This document shows, piece by piece, positions 31,424 through 42,680 of a DNA stretch of 64,000 nucleotides (positions are counted from its first letter, which is position 1; each line of letters starts with the position of its first letter). This DNA is from Calonectria ilicicola (taxonomy: Eukaryota > Ascomycota > Sordariomycetes > Hypocreales > Nectriaceae): NCBI GenBank assembly GCA_020809705.1, contig CP085828.1, positions 930,001-994,000 of the forward strand. The letters are read 5' to 3'. The translations under genes and the position numbers were made by a program. Below the pieces are notes generated by a model. That model did no database searches and was not told the origin of the DNA. It saw nothing but the letters and a program-made list of their open reading frames with translations.

Positions 31424-32365
31424 TTACCATCCACGGCCAGCGAGCTTCTCCTCGGGCTTCATGCTGTCGCAGTTGATGCCCACCATGGCCTCACCAAGAC
31501 CTGTGCTGGCCTCGGCCAGAACCTTGGCATCCCTGAAGTGAGTGGTGGCTCGCACGATGGCCTTGGCTCGCTTGGCAGGGTCTCCAGACTTAAAGATACC
31601 GCTACCGACAAAAACACCATCGCAACCCAGCTGCATCATGAGGGCGGCGTCGGCGGGAGTGGCCACACCTCCGGCAGCAAAGTTGACGACGGGCAGACGA
31701 CCCAGCTCGGCAGTCTGTCGGAGAAGCTCAGCATCGACCTCGAGTTCACGAGCAAGCTCGCGGATGCGGACAATGCCGCCCTCAGCCAAAGCAGCCTTGG
31801 CCTGGGCAATCTGCTTGTTGACAGTCTTCATGTGGCGGACAGCCTCGACGACATCTCCGGTGCCGGCCTCGCCCTTGGTTCGGATCATAGCCGCACCCTC
31901 AGCAATTCTCCTCAGAGCCTCACCCAAGTTGCGGCAGCCGCAAACGAAGGGGGCGCTGAAGGGGCTCTTCTCGACGTGGCTCTCGTCATCAGCGGGGGTC
32001 AGGACCTCACTCTCATCAATGTAGTCGACACCGAGGGCCTCGAGGATCTGGCACTCGACAAAGTGGCCAATACGGGCCTTGGCCATGACGGGGATGGTAA
32101 CGGCGGCCTGAATCTCCTTGATAACGGCGGGATCAGACATGCGGGCAACGCCGCCGTCCTTGCGGATATCGGCAGGGACACGCTCGAGAGCCATGACGGC
32201 ACAGGCACCAGCCTCCTCGGCGATACGAGCCTGCTCAGCATTGGTGACATCCATAATGACACCGCCCTTGAGCATCTGGGCTAGGCCAGCCTTGACGGTG
32301 AAGGAAGACTTGGGGGCATCGCCATTGGCGGCAGGGGCAGACGTGGAAACAGCTTCGGTAGTCAT
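31424..32365 (-). CDS. PDX1: Pyridoxal 5'-phosphate synthase subunit PDX1/SNZ
   Basis: Intronless, 313 aa from the Met at 32365. An in-frame Met at 32425 would add 20 Ser/Pro-rich residues, but a TATA box at 32431-32440 places transcription start downstream of it, so 32365 is chosen. PDX1 is the synthase half of the DXP-independent vitamin B6 pathway. It joins ribose 5-phosphate, glyceraldehyde 3-phosphate and ammonia into PLP. Seen: GGVIMDV at the start of the barrel (catalytic Asp39), MAKARIGH with Lys96 and [10 protein letters not shown] with Lys164 (the two lysines that carry covalent intermediates), and the phosphate site [22 protein letters not shown]. It acts as a dodecamer in the cytosol with PDX2, whose gene lies head-to-head to its right. 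Confidence 0.97.
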   Translation of the reverse strand: MTTEAVSTSAPAANGDAPKSSFTVKAGLAQMLKGGVIMDVTNAEQARIAEEAGACAVMALERVPADIRKDGGVARMSDPAVIKEIQAAVTIPVMAKARIGHFVECQILEALGVDYIDESEVLTPADDESHVEKSPFSAPFVCGCRNLGEALRRIAEGAAMIRTKGEAGTGDVVEAVRHMKTVNKQIAQAKAALAEGGIVRIRELARELEVDAELLRQTAELGRLPVVNFAAGGVATPADAALMMQLGCDGVFVGSGIFKSGDPAKRAKAIVRATTHFRDAKVLAEASTGLGEAMVGINCDSMKPEEKLAGRGW

Positions 32366-33575
32366 TGTGGATGAAGAGTTGGGTGGTTTGGATGAAGGAG
32401 GAAGTGAAAAAGATTGAGGTGGCAATGTATCTTTTATACCTTGCGGGTTTGTGTATAGAGTTGGAAAAGTATGAGTTTCCTTGGGGAAAGATGTGCGTTT
32501 GTGTGTGAAGAATGTGTAAGATGGATGGGATGAAGATGAACGATAGCAGATATCACAGGCCGTCTTTTATGAGGCTCAGAGATGTCGTCGGACTTTCCTT
32601 TTTACGATCAGGGCGCGCTGCAATAGCAGATGCAGCATCAATGCACAAGGACGTCTTCGCGTCCATCATGTATCATGTATCATGTACCACGCACGCGGAC
32701 TATGAGACTTTTTTCGGTTGTTCTAGAGGTGACTGGAACCTTAATCGACAGTGCTCTTGGCGCGCCAGGCCGGCACATGGACGCGGTCATTGGCGAGAGG
32801 TCACTTAGAGGGCGCGGAGGTGGCGGAAAACATCGGGAAGCCAAGGCTAAAGCGCATGTAACATGGCCTTAGCAGCGTTGGATGCCCGATCTGCTTCCGA
32901 GTTGTGGCCTCGGAGGTCTAGCAGATGACCCCGGCGCAATGCTCCGGCACCACCCTCTTGCATCTTGCAGCCGCCATTATCAATTGATTGCAACGCGGCG
33001 GCAAGCAAGCAAGGGGAACGTTTGTTTTGTCGTCATGCACGCGAGTGCCGAGAGAGGCCGCTGCTGCGCCCTGCGGTGCCCTGCTGTACCCGGCTGTTAG
33101 TCATCGTCCCGGCGACTAAACAGCAGCAACAGCTCCGCGGCCTCTCGCCTGCAAATGTCGTGCCTTCACCGAACTGAGAAGTTCCGCTGCAAGGGCAGCA
33201 TTAGCGCGCTGGCCTGCAGCCCCGTCGTTCCCCCAGGCTCCGCTTTCGTGGGGAATAGACTCCGCCGGTGGGTTTTTCTCTGACATCGTCGCCCTTCGTT
33301 TACACGCTTCCCTGCCCAGAGGGGGACAGGAAAAACGATAAGTTTGCGGCTTTTGGCCGAACTTTTGTCGTCTGCTTCCCATGGCGGTGAGATTGCAGCT
33401 TTGATTAGATTACACTGGCGCCCAAAGTATGTGTACACCGTCTTGAATCAGCCATCTGGTTTTTTTTTCCTCTTAACCTAACCCAGACGCAAATCTACAT
33501 AGCCCGCCTATATCAATTTTTCCCACAGGCACCCTTGCGGCCCCCCGGCTCAATCGCTAATTTTACCCCGCCATC
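32366..33575. promoter_or_regulatory. Shared divergent promoter region of PDX1 and PDX2
   Basis: 1.2 kb between the start codons of the two PLP synthase genes, with no gene inside. Head-to-head SNZ/SNO pairs are known in yeast. A common regulator is inferred, but no operator was recognised. Pyrimidine-rich runs precede PDX2. Confidence 0.6.
32431..32440 (-). promoter_or_regulatory. TATA box of PDX1
   Basis: On the minus strand GGTATAAAAG, 66-75 nt upstream of the chosen ATG at 32365. It lies only 6 nt upstream of the alternative ATG at 32425, which argues against that start. Confidence 0.65.
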
Positions 33576-34387
33576 ATGATGGCCCTCACTGTCGGAGTCC
33601 TCGCTCTCCAGGGCGGCTTCTCAGAACACCTGGACCTCCTGCGCAAAGCAGCCGACCACATTTCTTCCACAGAAGCCGGATCCAAAACGGACTTCTCCCT
33701 GATTGAGGTGCGCACACCAGAGCAGCTCGCGCGATGCAACGCCCTCATCATCCCCGGCGGCGAGAGCACCACCATCTCGTTTGTCGCCGCCCAGTCTGGC
33801 CTGCTTGAGCCCCTCCGCGAATTTGTCAAGTGAGTCGCGCGTCCCTCTTTTTTTTTCTTGCGCAGAGCGCATTCAATTCACTCGCGTCCGTCCCGGCTAA
33901 TGCAAATCACCCCCCTTCTAGAATCCAAAAACGGCCCACGTGGGGCACCTGCGCCGGTCTCATCCTGCTCTCCGACGAAGCAAACGCCACCAAAAAGGGC
34001 GGCCAGGAGCTCATTGGCGGCCTCGGCGTCCGCGTCCACCGCAACCACTTTGGCCGCCAAATTGAGAGCTTTGAGTCCGGCCTCGATCTGCCCTTCCTGC
34101 AAGAAGCCTCCCCGAGCCCATTCCCCGGCGTCTTTATCCGCGCCCCCGTCGTCGAGGAGGTGCTGTCGCTCGACGACACGAGACCCTCCGTCCAGGTGCT
34201 GGCGAAGCTACCGGGTAGGGTCAACAAGATGAAGTCCGGCGTGTCGCAGGCCAACACCAAAGACGATTCTGGGGATATTATCGCTGTTAGACAGGGAAAT
34301 ATCCTTGGTACAAGCTTCCATCCCGAATTGACAAAGGACGCGAGGATACACGTGTGGTGGTTGAGGGAAATTTTGGGTCAGCATTAG
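33576..34387 (+). CDS. PDX2: Pyridoxal 5'-phosphate synthase glutaminase subunit PDX2/SNO
   Basis: Two exons, 33576-33829 and 33922-34387 (92-nt intron, gtgagt..ttctag), 239 aa. It is a class I glutamine amidotransferase that releases ammonia from glutamine and channels it to PDX1. The start MMALTVGVLALQGGFSEH and LIIPGGEST (oxyanion strand) are diagnostic. The nucleophile is Cys95 in WGTCAGLILL, and the His/Glu of the triad are His218 and Glu220 in SFHPELTKD. GGLGVRVHRNHFGRQ matches the conserved GxxxxRNxxGRQ loop. At 33576 two ATGs are adjacent; either may be used. The gene is divergent from PDX1 and ends 110 bp from the convergent ankyrin gene. Confidence 0.96.
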
Positions 34388-34497
34388 AGTATATATATAT
34401 ATTTTTTTATTATTACATAGACGCTAGAGACGAAAAAATAAATAATCCACGACCATGATTTACTCATAGCATCATCTAATCATACCATGTACATCCG

Positions 34498-36554
34498 TCA
34501 AGGAGCTCCAGTCGCCTTCTCATAACCCGGTGGAGGTGACTGTGGTCTGGTTGGCGCTGATCCTCTAGCATTGGCATGCGAGCTTTCTCCCACCGGCGGT
34601 ATTGACGGTGGTACCTGAAGACCAAGCGCACCGAATATCTCTGGGTTGCGCAAAGCTGCTACCATTTCTGCTGGCGACACCGAACCACTCTTGTTAACAT
34701 CTGCACCATGCCGCTTCAGCAGCTTAATCAGTCCCACATCGCCACTCAGCATCGCCTGCGTCAGCGGAGTCCGACCCTTCTTGTCAGTCGCGTTTGTGTC
34801 GGCACCATGTTCAACCAGCGTTCTGGCCTGATCAAACCTGCCATTGTCCATTGCATATAAAAGCAGCGTCTCTCCGCCGTTCATTTTCTTGTCAGTTGGA
34901 CCGCCGTGATCCAGCAGCAGGCCCAGCAGCTCAGTCGATCCAGTCTCCATGACATGGCACATAACATGTGTGTTCCAGGTTCCGTCAGACACGTTCGCAG
35001 AGGCGCCGAACCGGAGAAGCAGACGCACTGTCTGAATCTTTTCCGGTAGGGGCAACTTGCTGTCCTTGATTGTGGCAACGAGGAGTGGTTGGGCGTAAAT
35101 ATCCCGAGCGCTGGCATCCGCTCCGTGCTCAAGAAGCAGCTGCACAATCTCCATGCGTCGCTTGGATAATGCATCCGCTAAAATAGTGTTTCCTGTGTTC
35201 ATCCGCCCAGTTGCGCCCGCTCTGTGATTTAATAGTAGACGAAGCATCTCTACATCATCGTTCGAAGAAGCCACAGCCGCCATCGGGTTCCCACTGAGAT
35301 CCGAGACAGTTGCATCAGCTCCGTACTGCAACAAGAGTCGGACGAGTTCGATATTTCCCTTCTTGACACCCTGCGAAATAGCTGATTTCCCAGATATTGT
35401 TGTAGAGTTGGCGCTCACGCCATTCGACAGAAGGAACCGAGTTCCCGCCAAGTTCCCACTTGAAATGACGTCCATAAAGTACAGCTGGCCAGACCAGCTC
35501 CTCTGGTTCACATCAGCACCTTTGTTTAACATCAACTGGGCGATATCGACGCTTCCGACCGTGCACGCTAGGAACAAAGACGGGATTTTGGATGTATCAC
35601 GGCCGCTAATGTCTACGTTAGACTCTAAAAGAAACCGTGCAGCTTCCTCCTTGCCGGCCAAGATAGCGCTGCTCAAGGGCGTGTTGCCCTCGGCGTTGCG
35701 GCCATTGATGTTTGCTCCCTGTGCAAGGAAGCCCTTCATTTGTTGGATATCCCCTCTTCTAGAAGCCTCACAAAAGGCCGTTGCCAGAGGGTCTGGCTTA
35801 GCCCATAGATTGGCAGTCATGGCCTTGAAAGAGTTTGTCAGCGATGACATGCCCTTTGCGAAGCCTGATCCAGAGGATTGCTCTGGAGAGGAACTTGGGC
35901 CCGCGTTTTCATATGGGGGAGGTTCAAGATCATCGCCTGGGAGCGGTCCTTTGCTACTGGAGGCAATGGTTGTATTTTGGCCTTCTGGGACCAGAATTTC
36001 TCGTGTCTGGGAGGCTTTTTGAGAGGCATCATTCACTTGCTGGAGACAGCTTCTGCTCCCGTTTTGATCCAGAGCAGCATCTTGGGAACCCTGGTCCTGA
36101 CTAAACACTCAAGGTTAGCAATTAGGAGCTAAATCATTTTTCTTGGAGTTTTCACGTACATTGAAAGCAGTTTTACAAACAAGTCAAACAGCTGACAGTA
36201 CGCATCCACAACATGTGCATGTACCGCTAAAAACGTTACGTCAAAGCGATGTGCATTTTCAGGCTGCAGTCGCATCACCTGCTTATTCAACACGGCCATG
36301 ATTCCATCGCAGGAGCCAAGATATTGGCTCAGATGGGTCTGTAGCCTCAATGAGATGACCGAGGAGCCATTCAGAGCCGTTTCCAAGTTCGCCACCTGTT
36401 GGTGGAGTTGGTGGAGCTGGGCGATAAAGGTGGACAATCGGGAGCCGCGTGGTGGTGTTCCAGCGAGCTCATTCAACTCCTCGGCGCTGGAAATCGCTCG
36501 ATGGGCAATGGTGGCCCCAAGGGACGTTAACGAAACAACTGAAAACCCATCCAT
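34498..36554 (-). CDS. Ankyrin-repeat protein with fungal STAND-type N-terminus and two PPxY motifs
   Basis: Exons 36554-36160 and 36100-34498 (59-nt intron, gtacgt..gctaac..tttag), 665 aa. Residues 1-131 are helical (MDGFSVVSLTSLGATIAHRAISSAEELNELA) and resemble the N-terminal domain found in front of fungal STAND and ankyrin proteins; that assignment is tentative. A Ser/Pro linker holds PPPY (192-195). About eleven ankyrin repeats run from residue 234 to 609, with typical LLLxxGADxxxRD patterns. The C-terminal tail is Pro/Ser-rich and contains PPGY (655-658). There is no NACHT or NB-ARC module in between. PPxY motifs bind WW domains, as in Rsp5/Nedd4-type E3 ligases, so an adaptor role is possible. 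The frame is intact, unlike the STAND pseudogene about 10 kb to the left. Confidence 0.88.
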
Positions 36555-38242
36555 CGATTCCGAAGCCCAGGCGAAGAGGACTGGTGATGTACTGTGGTTT
36601 CGAGAGCGAGTGGAGTAAGTCGATAAAGTTCGACAGGACCTGGCCCCTGCTTCGGAGCGTGAACCGAAGCCCAGATCTTATAGCACGACAAGTTGCAGCC
36701 TAATTTTTCGCTTCTGCAGCTGTAGGGCTGAATTCGCATCGCAAGGCTGAGTGGTGAGCTGCGTGGACGCTGACGCGGACTCCTGCTCAGGCTGGACAAA
36801 ACACGTGCGCATCATGACATGGTGGTGGGCTGCCTCCGCGCCGAAGTCCTTATCCCCGCACAGCGAGAGGCCGCATCCAACCCCCCCGGTCGGAGAAACT
36901 TGGCCTGCTATTAACCTTTTCGCAATTCACCATTTCTTATTTGGATATTGCGATATCTCTCAGACGTGGGAGGCCCCTGGTTCAATCAGGGTTTCGGTTT
37001 CGGTATCTTCCACAAAGAGATCCGAGCATAGTGGTGGTCTGGCAAGTGCGGTCATTCCTTGGCTGCTGCTCCATGATTGACGGCTGGCGAGGTCCTTTGG
37101 CCTTGGCGTCATCAGGGGCATAAAAAGCAGAAATCTTGCGCAAGACTTTTGGACCAATTCGGAGATTGGCATCTTATCAAGTCCGATTCTTGAATTTCCC
37201 GATCGGCGTCTGACTGACCTGGGGCCAATCCACAGCAACGACCAAGAACATTACCCATTGCACTCGCATGTTCAACCCAACCCATGTGTCCCACAAAATT
37301 ATCACGCACTGCATATCAGAGTCATCGAGGCCTCCAAGAAGCGCCACTGTCTTACTAGCAACGGAACAAGAACGTGGCGTCAGGACATCAAAACCCAAAA
37401 CTCAAAAAGCCCGTCAACGCGACAACACACCCCTTGAAATATTGTGCCCTGTGACTACTTCACCTTGAGCAACACAGAGCATGTCTACCCTAAAAGATCA
37501 AGTTGGCTATAAACGAAAATAAATAATCAATCAAAATATTGTATCTAAATCATTGATTTGTCTACCTATAATCTGCTTGGAAGATGGTGGGAAAGGTAGA
37601 GAGAGTATAATATTTCATGGATTGCACTGTATTTCGGCCGCCTTTGATCCACCAGTCTAAGACCGGTCTTTGCAGTCTAAGTCTATTCCGCGAATCAAAA
37701 GAAACATCCGTGTCATGGTGTATCTCGTTTTTCTTTTTCTTCCCGTGCTGAATCAACTGTTCTGGGTGCTGGCTTATACTTGCGCAAAAAAAGCGGCGCA
37801 GCGAATCCCGGGTGGGAAGAATAGGCATGCATGGGTCAAATAAATCCCACCCATCTTCAGCTCGTATTCACCTGACACCAAAGTTTCAGAGTAATTTAAA
37901 TATCGCCGGAAATAAGGATCGTGCCATTATATCGCAATGTACGAATGCTACTACCTACTGGAGGGGATTTGCAGCCACGTCCCAGCAATCTTGCGACAAG
38001 CCTATCCGTCCCATTCCATCCATCAATGCAACTTGAGCCTCAAGTAAATCAGTTGATTGTACCTACCATCCCTTGAGTAGTACCCTGTTTTTTTTCTTTT
38101 CTCTTGTTTTTTCTTTTTCTTTTTTTTTTTTTTTTACCAATATTAACGATAGATTTGATACGTCATGTTCGCATTGAATTGATCAATTGATATGTCTCCA
38201 TCCTCTCCAGTCTCCATTTAGCTCTGAGCAGGCTTGTGAGGC
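36555..38242. other. Intergenic region, no gene seen
   Basis: About 1.7 kb between the ankyrin gene promoter and the 3' end of the small membrane protein gene. Short open frames on both strands, including one at 36941-37400, have no domain or splice support. T-rich runs lie at 38080-38140. Confidence 0.45.
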
Positions 38243-38541
38243 TCAAGGCTTTTCTGCCGGCTTGGGCGCATCCTTAGGCGTCGTCATGTAGTAGACGATT
38301 GCGCCGAGACCCAGAGCGCCAGCGCCGTACATAATGTATTGGTTGTTTCTGTGCGTCGCACAAACATTAGAATCATGAATTCCCCCAGGGGCATGACCAG
38401 ATGATCAGCGTACCGCTGTGTCTCAGGGTTCGGAGTGCTTCCCGCGGACTGCCGGGAGACGCGGGAAACGTGGAGCCCTCGTTGGGTCGCCGTAAGACGG
38501 CTCCGGAGCACCGGCTGAATGGCCCGAGTGGATCGAATCAT
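38243..38541 (-). CDS. Small mitochondrial-type membrane protein
   Basis: Exons 38541-38414 and 38348-38243 (65-nt intron, gtacgc..cacag), 77 aa. Residues 1-30 are Arg/Ser/Thr-rich without acids (MIRSTRAIQPVLRSRL, then RGLHVSRVSRQSA), a typical mitochondrial presequence. NPETQRNNQYIMYGAGALGLGAIVYYM then gives a single transmembrane helix (about 46-64), followed by a short Lys/Pro tail (KDAPKPAEKP). The layout matches small single-pass mitochondrial inner-membrane proteins of fungi. I cannot name the family. The splice joins CAG CG to A AAC across a consistent frame, which supports the model despite its size. Confidence 0.75.
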
Positions 38542-39688
38542 GTTGGGAGGCGGTATGCAGCAACTAGTATCAATGTCTGAGCAATGTCAGCGTGAGCAAA
38601 GAAAAACGCTCTTTTGGGTTTCAAGATGTGGGAGCTTGGTCTAATATACCCGGCCTGCAATTTCAAGTTGATGTATCCCAATGCTTCAATCATCTGATCC
38701 CCGCAGTTTACATGAGAGAGGCCCAGGCCAGTGTGCTGTTTGTGTCGTCATCGATGCGTCGGCACGTTGCTCCCATATTGGTCATAGGCCGCCACTGACC
38801 GTGGTGGTGTATAGCGAATGCAACGGCAAACGACCATGGGCGGTTTAGCCGAAACCCAGTCCCGGCCATCCAATGATCCAACAATTCATCATCCCCTTTA
38901 CTGATCCATGGCTATGCGCAAGGGAAGTTTTGTGGGTGTCGAATCAGACGACATGCGCGGGGTTTACAGTGCGTATTACTCATACACGTGGGTGAGAGGA
39001 TGCAGCTGGCGAAGTACCCAACCCAGACGTCTCAGCTCAAGCTAATCAACAAGATTTTGAACAAGATATTTCACTGGCAGATTTTCAGTTGTAAATATTT
39101 ATGATTTATCGCTACTTTTGGCCCAAATTTCTTTCATGTTTATAGTCAACAATTTGTAGGCTACCATGGGGATCGAATGGGGGTCATCCAAAAGGTCGCA
39201 TCTAAGTTATAGGCTTCTGTGAGGACTTAGTCTCAGAAATCCTGACGTCCTTGCTAAAAATTATCCTCGACTGTGATAGGTGTTCTGCAAACATTTTCCT
39301 CTTGGGCTAATAACCAAAGGTGAGCAAGAAAGGCAGGCCGTGGCGTAGCATGGGTTTTCATCCAAACCTCTAGGGAAAAGCTGATGTCTACAGTAAACCA
39401 GTCAATGGCAAATTCATCAATTCAACTTGAAGAGACGGAGAGTTCAGTCTGATTGACTACCTACTTTCTTCCTTGTCCTCCTAAACCATCACAGCCTCCC
39501 GTAGGTAAAAAATAATACACATACCCGATGTGATCTAACCTCCATATTGAATACCGATTTTCCGTTCCATGCGCAAATCAATACTTGGTGAACCACTCCC
39601 GTGCTAAGTTCCATACTAAGACCAGTTAATACGCCATCGTCATCTCATCAAATCATACAATGCAGCGCGTCTTTCCCCCAAATTTGCT
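38542..39688. other. Intergenic region, no gene seen
   Basis: About 1.1 kb of unique AT-leaning sequence. One short open frame at 38592-38798 lacks any domain. It presumably contains the promoter of the small membrane protein gene. Confidence 0.45.
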
Positions 39689-40558
39689 TCAAATGTCAAT
39701 CATCCGGTTAGAGGCAACAATCTTTCTTACATTCGCCTGCACGACGTCAAATCTCATGTATCTGCATCGCTCACTTTCCAAGTGATTGACCAATCCGGCT
39801 AGTGTCGAGAACTCTCTTGAGCATCGCCGCCAGTTTGGGCAGTGGTAAATCTTCTGGCCATGGCGGGGAGACGATAAGTGTGCATTCAGGGATTCCAGAG
39901 ACTTGAAAAGTCTATGGCAAAGGTAGCATTCAAAGGCCCGACGGCGGGGATTCCAGGCTTTGGCAGTCGCTTCAAAAACCTTGTGCCCACCCTGATCGGG
40001 AGCTTGCTTCGCGATTTGGCCATTGGGATCGCGTTCTTTTATCGACTGGTAGAGTAAATCCCGAGTGAGATGCATTCCCCGGCAGCGCCCTGTCTCAAGG
40101 TGGTTGACAAGTCCAGCAGCAGTGTTCCGAGTCTGGTTACAGAATGGACACGGCAGGACATAGGTGCGGTGGCGCCTGGAGTTCAAATGCTGCCGTAGAT
40201 GTTAATATCTATCAAACAAGTTGGAGAGCATAAATCCAACCTGTCTGATTTCGACTGCTGTGGGAAAGAACCGTTCGCAGTCGGCGCAATACTTGTGGAT
40301 TTGGATCTCGTGGGTCTCAAGTTCACCTGTCGTTGGAAAACGATCGTAGCAGACGACGCATTTTGGAGCACTAGGGTGCCAATGCTCTTCCCAATCCATG
40401 TGGTCACGACGCTCCCATTCATCTCTGAAAGCTTCGCCACAAGTGTCGCATTCAAATTCCGGTCGCTGGTGACCTCTCTCCTGACAATGGAGATCTCTGA
40501 TGTCAATCTGAGGAAACTCGCGCCAGCAAGTGCCACATGAAGGCGGCATCCTGGTCAA
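39689..40558 (-). CDS. Seven-finger C2H2 zinc-finger protein
   Basis: Exons 40558-40241 and 40189-39689 (51-nt intron, gttgga..cggcag), 272 aa. Seven Cys2His2-like units follow each other: CGTCWREF..H, CDTCGEAF..H..H, CVVCYDRF..H..H, CADCERFF..H..H, CPFCNQT..H..C, CYLCHRLF..H..H and CPNWRRCSREF..H..C. The fourth finger is completed exactly by the splice (EIRQ joined to HLNSRRH), which confirms the intron. Two fingers end in Cys rather than His (C2HC). In fungi such proteins are nuclear and mostly of unknown function. Nucleic-acid or protein binding is inferred. Confidence 0.85.
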
Positions 40559-42680
40559 GACACTAGTCGGTGAAGGTTCCAGCCTCTAGCGGCTTTTTTC
40601 GGCGGCTTTTCGTTTCAAGATGACGATCGTGGGAGGTGGGTTGGTTGTTGAAAGGATCCAGGCCCTCACGTTTGCCTAGGCTGCGAAGAAAGCGGCGAGC
40701 ACCTGACATTTGGCTGGCATTTGACCATCTTTGGGGCAGGCACGAACCTGCCGTCACGGCTGTCAAAACTTGGCCGCAGCCGTTTGCCAACTGCTGTGGC
40801 CGATGCGGTTTTCTTGCGGCCTGAGTTGTATCACAATGTCTGCCTGCTTCACGAGGCATAGCTTGCCTGAGCCCTAAGGCCCCCCGTAGCTGTACTCCCT
40901 CGGGACGCAGAGCTCCTATGCTGGGTGCGACCTGCAGGAATTAGAGACCACTCAAAAGCGTGGTTGGGTACACGAGCATGCACACAACTGCCATCGTCAG
41001 CGAGTCACTCTCCCTTCGCCAGTAAGGAAACTATTGACCGGGCATCAAACCTTTCGCCCGGTTTGGTTGGTTGGCTGGACGAGGCGCGCCGAGTTAGTGG
41101 ACGCCTCCATGCATTTCCAACATTCTGCCGCATGCGCCACAGTCGCAGTGAGGCCGAAGTATCGCGGCTCGGTGCATGCTAGTGCACATGAGGAAGCAGG
41201 ACGGGACGAGGACGAAGCTTTTCCAGCGGCTTGGGGTAACGAAGACTGATTATGATTCTGATAATGCACGTCAGGTGGCCTCACCAAGCTTTCCGAGCCC
41301 CAAGTTGGTTTATTTTTATTATCTGGTTGATCTTAGGCACCTCTCATTGGTCGTTCAACGATTGATTGGAATTCTACAAGGCTCGCGGTAAAGGTAGCTT
41401 CGTCCCTCACCGAGAGAAACACCACGACTTTATCCTCCCTGCCCCTGCTGGCCCCCTTGCGAAATGCGACGAGATGATTGATCGGAAAAGGGCCGGTTTC
41501 ACTCAATTCCTTGCACCATTTTTATTCAACACCAGCTCCCAAGACAATTCTGCATAAACCCCCGAGTAATGGCCGCATGGGATTTGCCGTTCAGCGTCGA
41601 GACCTCACGATTGAGACTGCACAAAATGACCCAGACGTGCCAGATCTACCCCCAGCAACCAGGGATGTTTTGTCTCAAACACGGGCAATAAAAGCTTCTT
41701 TAAATAGCGCCCGAACTCCAAAGTCCTTTTGCGCGTTTCTTTTGTTTTCCTAGTCTCAAAAGACATGCAATTCCAAACCTTACCGTGCCACCATGTGGCG
41801 GTTATCTAGAGTTCATCCATGTAGGCAACGACGGAAAACCAACTTTCGCATCAACTCCTCGTAGGCAAGGGTTGTCATCGCCATCTCAATTACCTCGGAT
41901 CCAAGACCCATGATTCAGGTTTTTTTCCCTTCAGGCATCGCAGTAGCCAGTCATAGGCTCGAGATCTGAGACCAGCAACGGCTTTCGTGTCTCCCAACTA
42001 CCAGGTGGTTGTTCACCAATGGCACGTTCCACTGCCCCAGGAATCCCTTTCGATCCGCGGACAGGGCTAGCCATTTCATTGATCTACGACATTTATGCAG
42101 GATATCACCGAGTCGAGCATTGATGCCTCTGGGGGTGCAATCGCGCAAGCACAACAAATGACGCCGGGATAAGCTTATTCCATGACATCACCGTGAGGCG
42201 CAAACTCGGCCGCGAATCGCCCAATCTCTAGCACTAAGAGCCACTGATTACCCATAGCGCATCCCCGCAAGCAGTTCCCCAGAAGATCAAAACGTCTTCT
42301 AGAGCAGTCTAACCTACCATCATTCCCTAGCCTGTACTTCTCGGTTCAATTAGCGTGCTGGGGCTGGAAACTGACACTCCCAGCGGTCGCTCCCTCCTCC
42401 ACCAGTGCCACTGACATCGGCCCTTTACAGATGGCCACCGAACTCAGGGTGTGGTGCAAGGAGCACAAGTGACCCTTCAATAGCAACTTTTTCTCCAGCG
42501 ATCTGCGTGCAGCATAACCATGAGAGGTGTTCCATGACGATGCCAAGTTCAGAACTAGCGGCGCGCTTGTGCCAGCCATGCCGCGGTCTCGTGTCTTGCT
42601 GCACAACCCAAACACAGAGGGCCCATCCCCGGTATCAACATAAAGATCCGCGATCCCTCCCGTCATCTACAGATTCGCCA
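40559..42680. other. Intergenic region, no gene seen
   Basis: 2.1 kb between divergent genes. Overlapping short open frames on both strands carry no recognised domain. The right end includes the 5' flank of the sugar transporter. Confidence 0.45.

Noticed and set aside
31538..32284. 248-aa and 160-aa plus-strand frames across PDX1
   Set aside because: Antisense shadows of PDX1 codon bias; the PDX1 frame has all family motifs.
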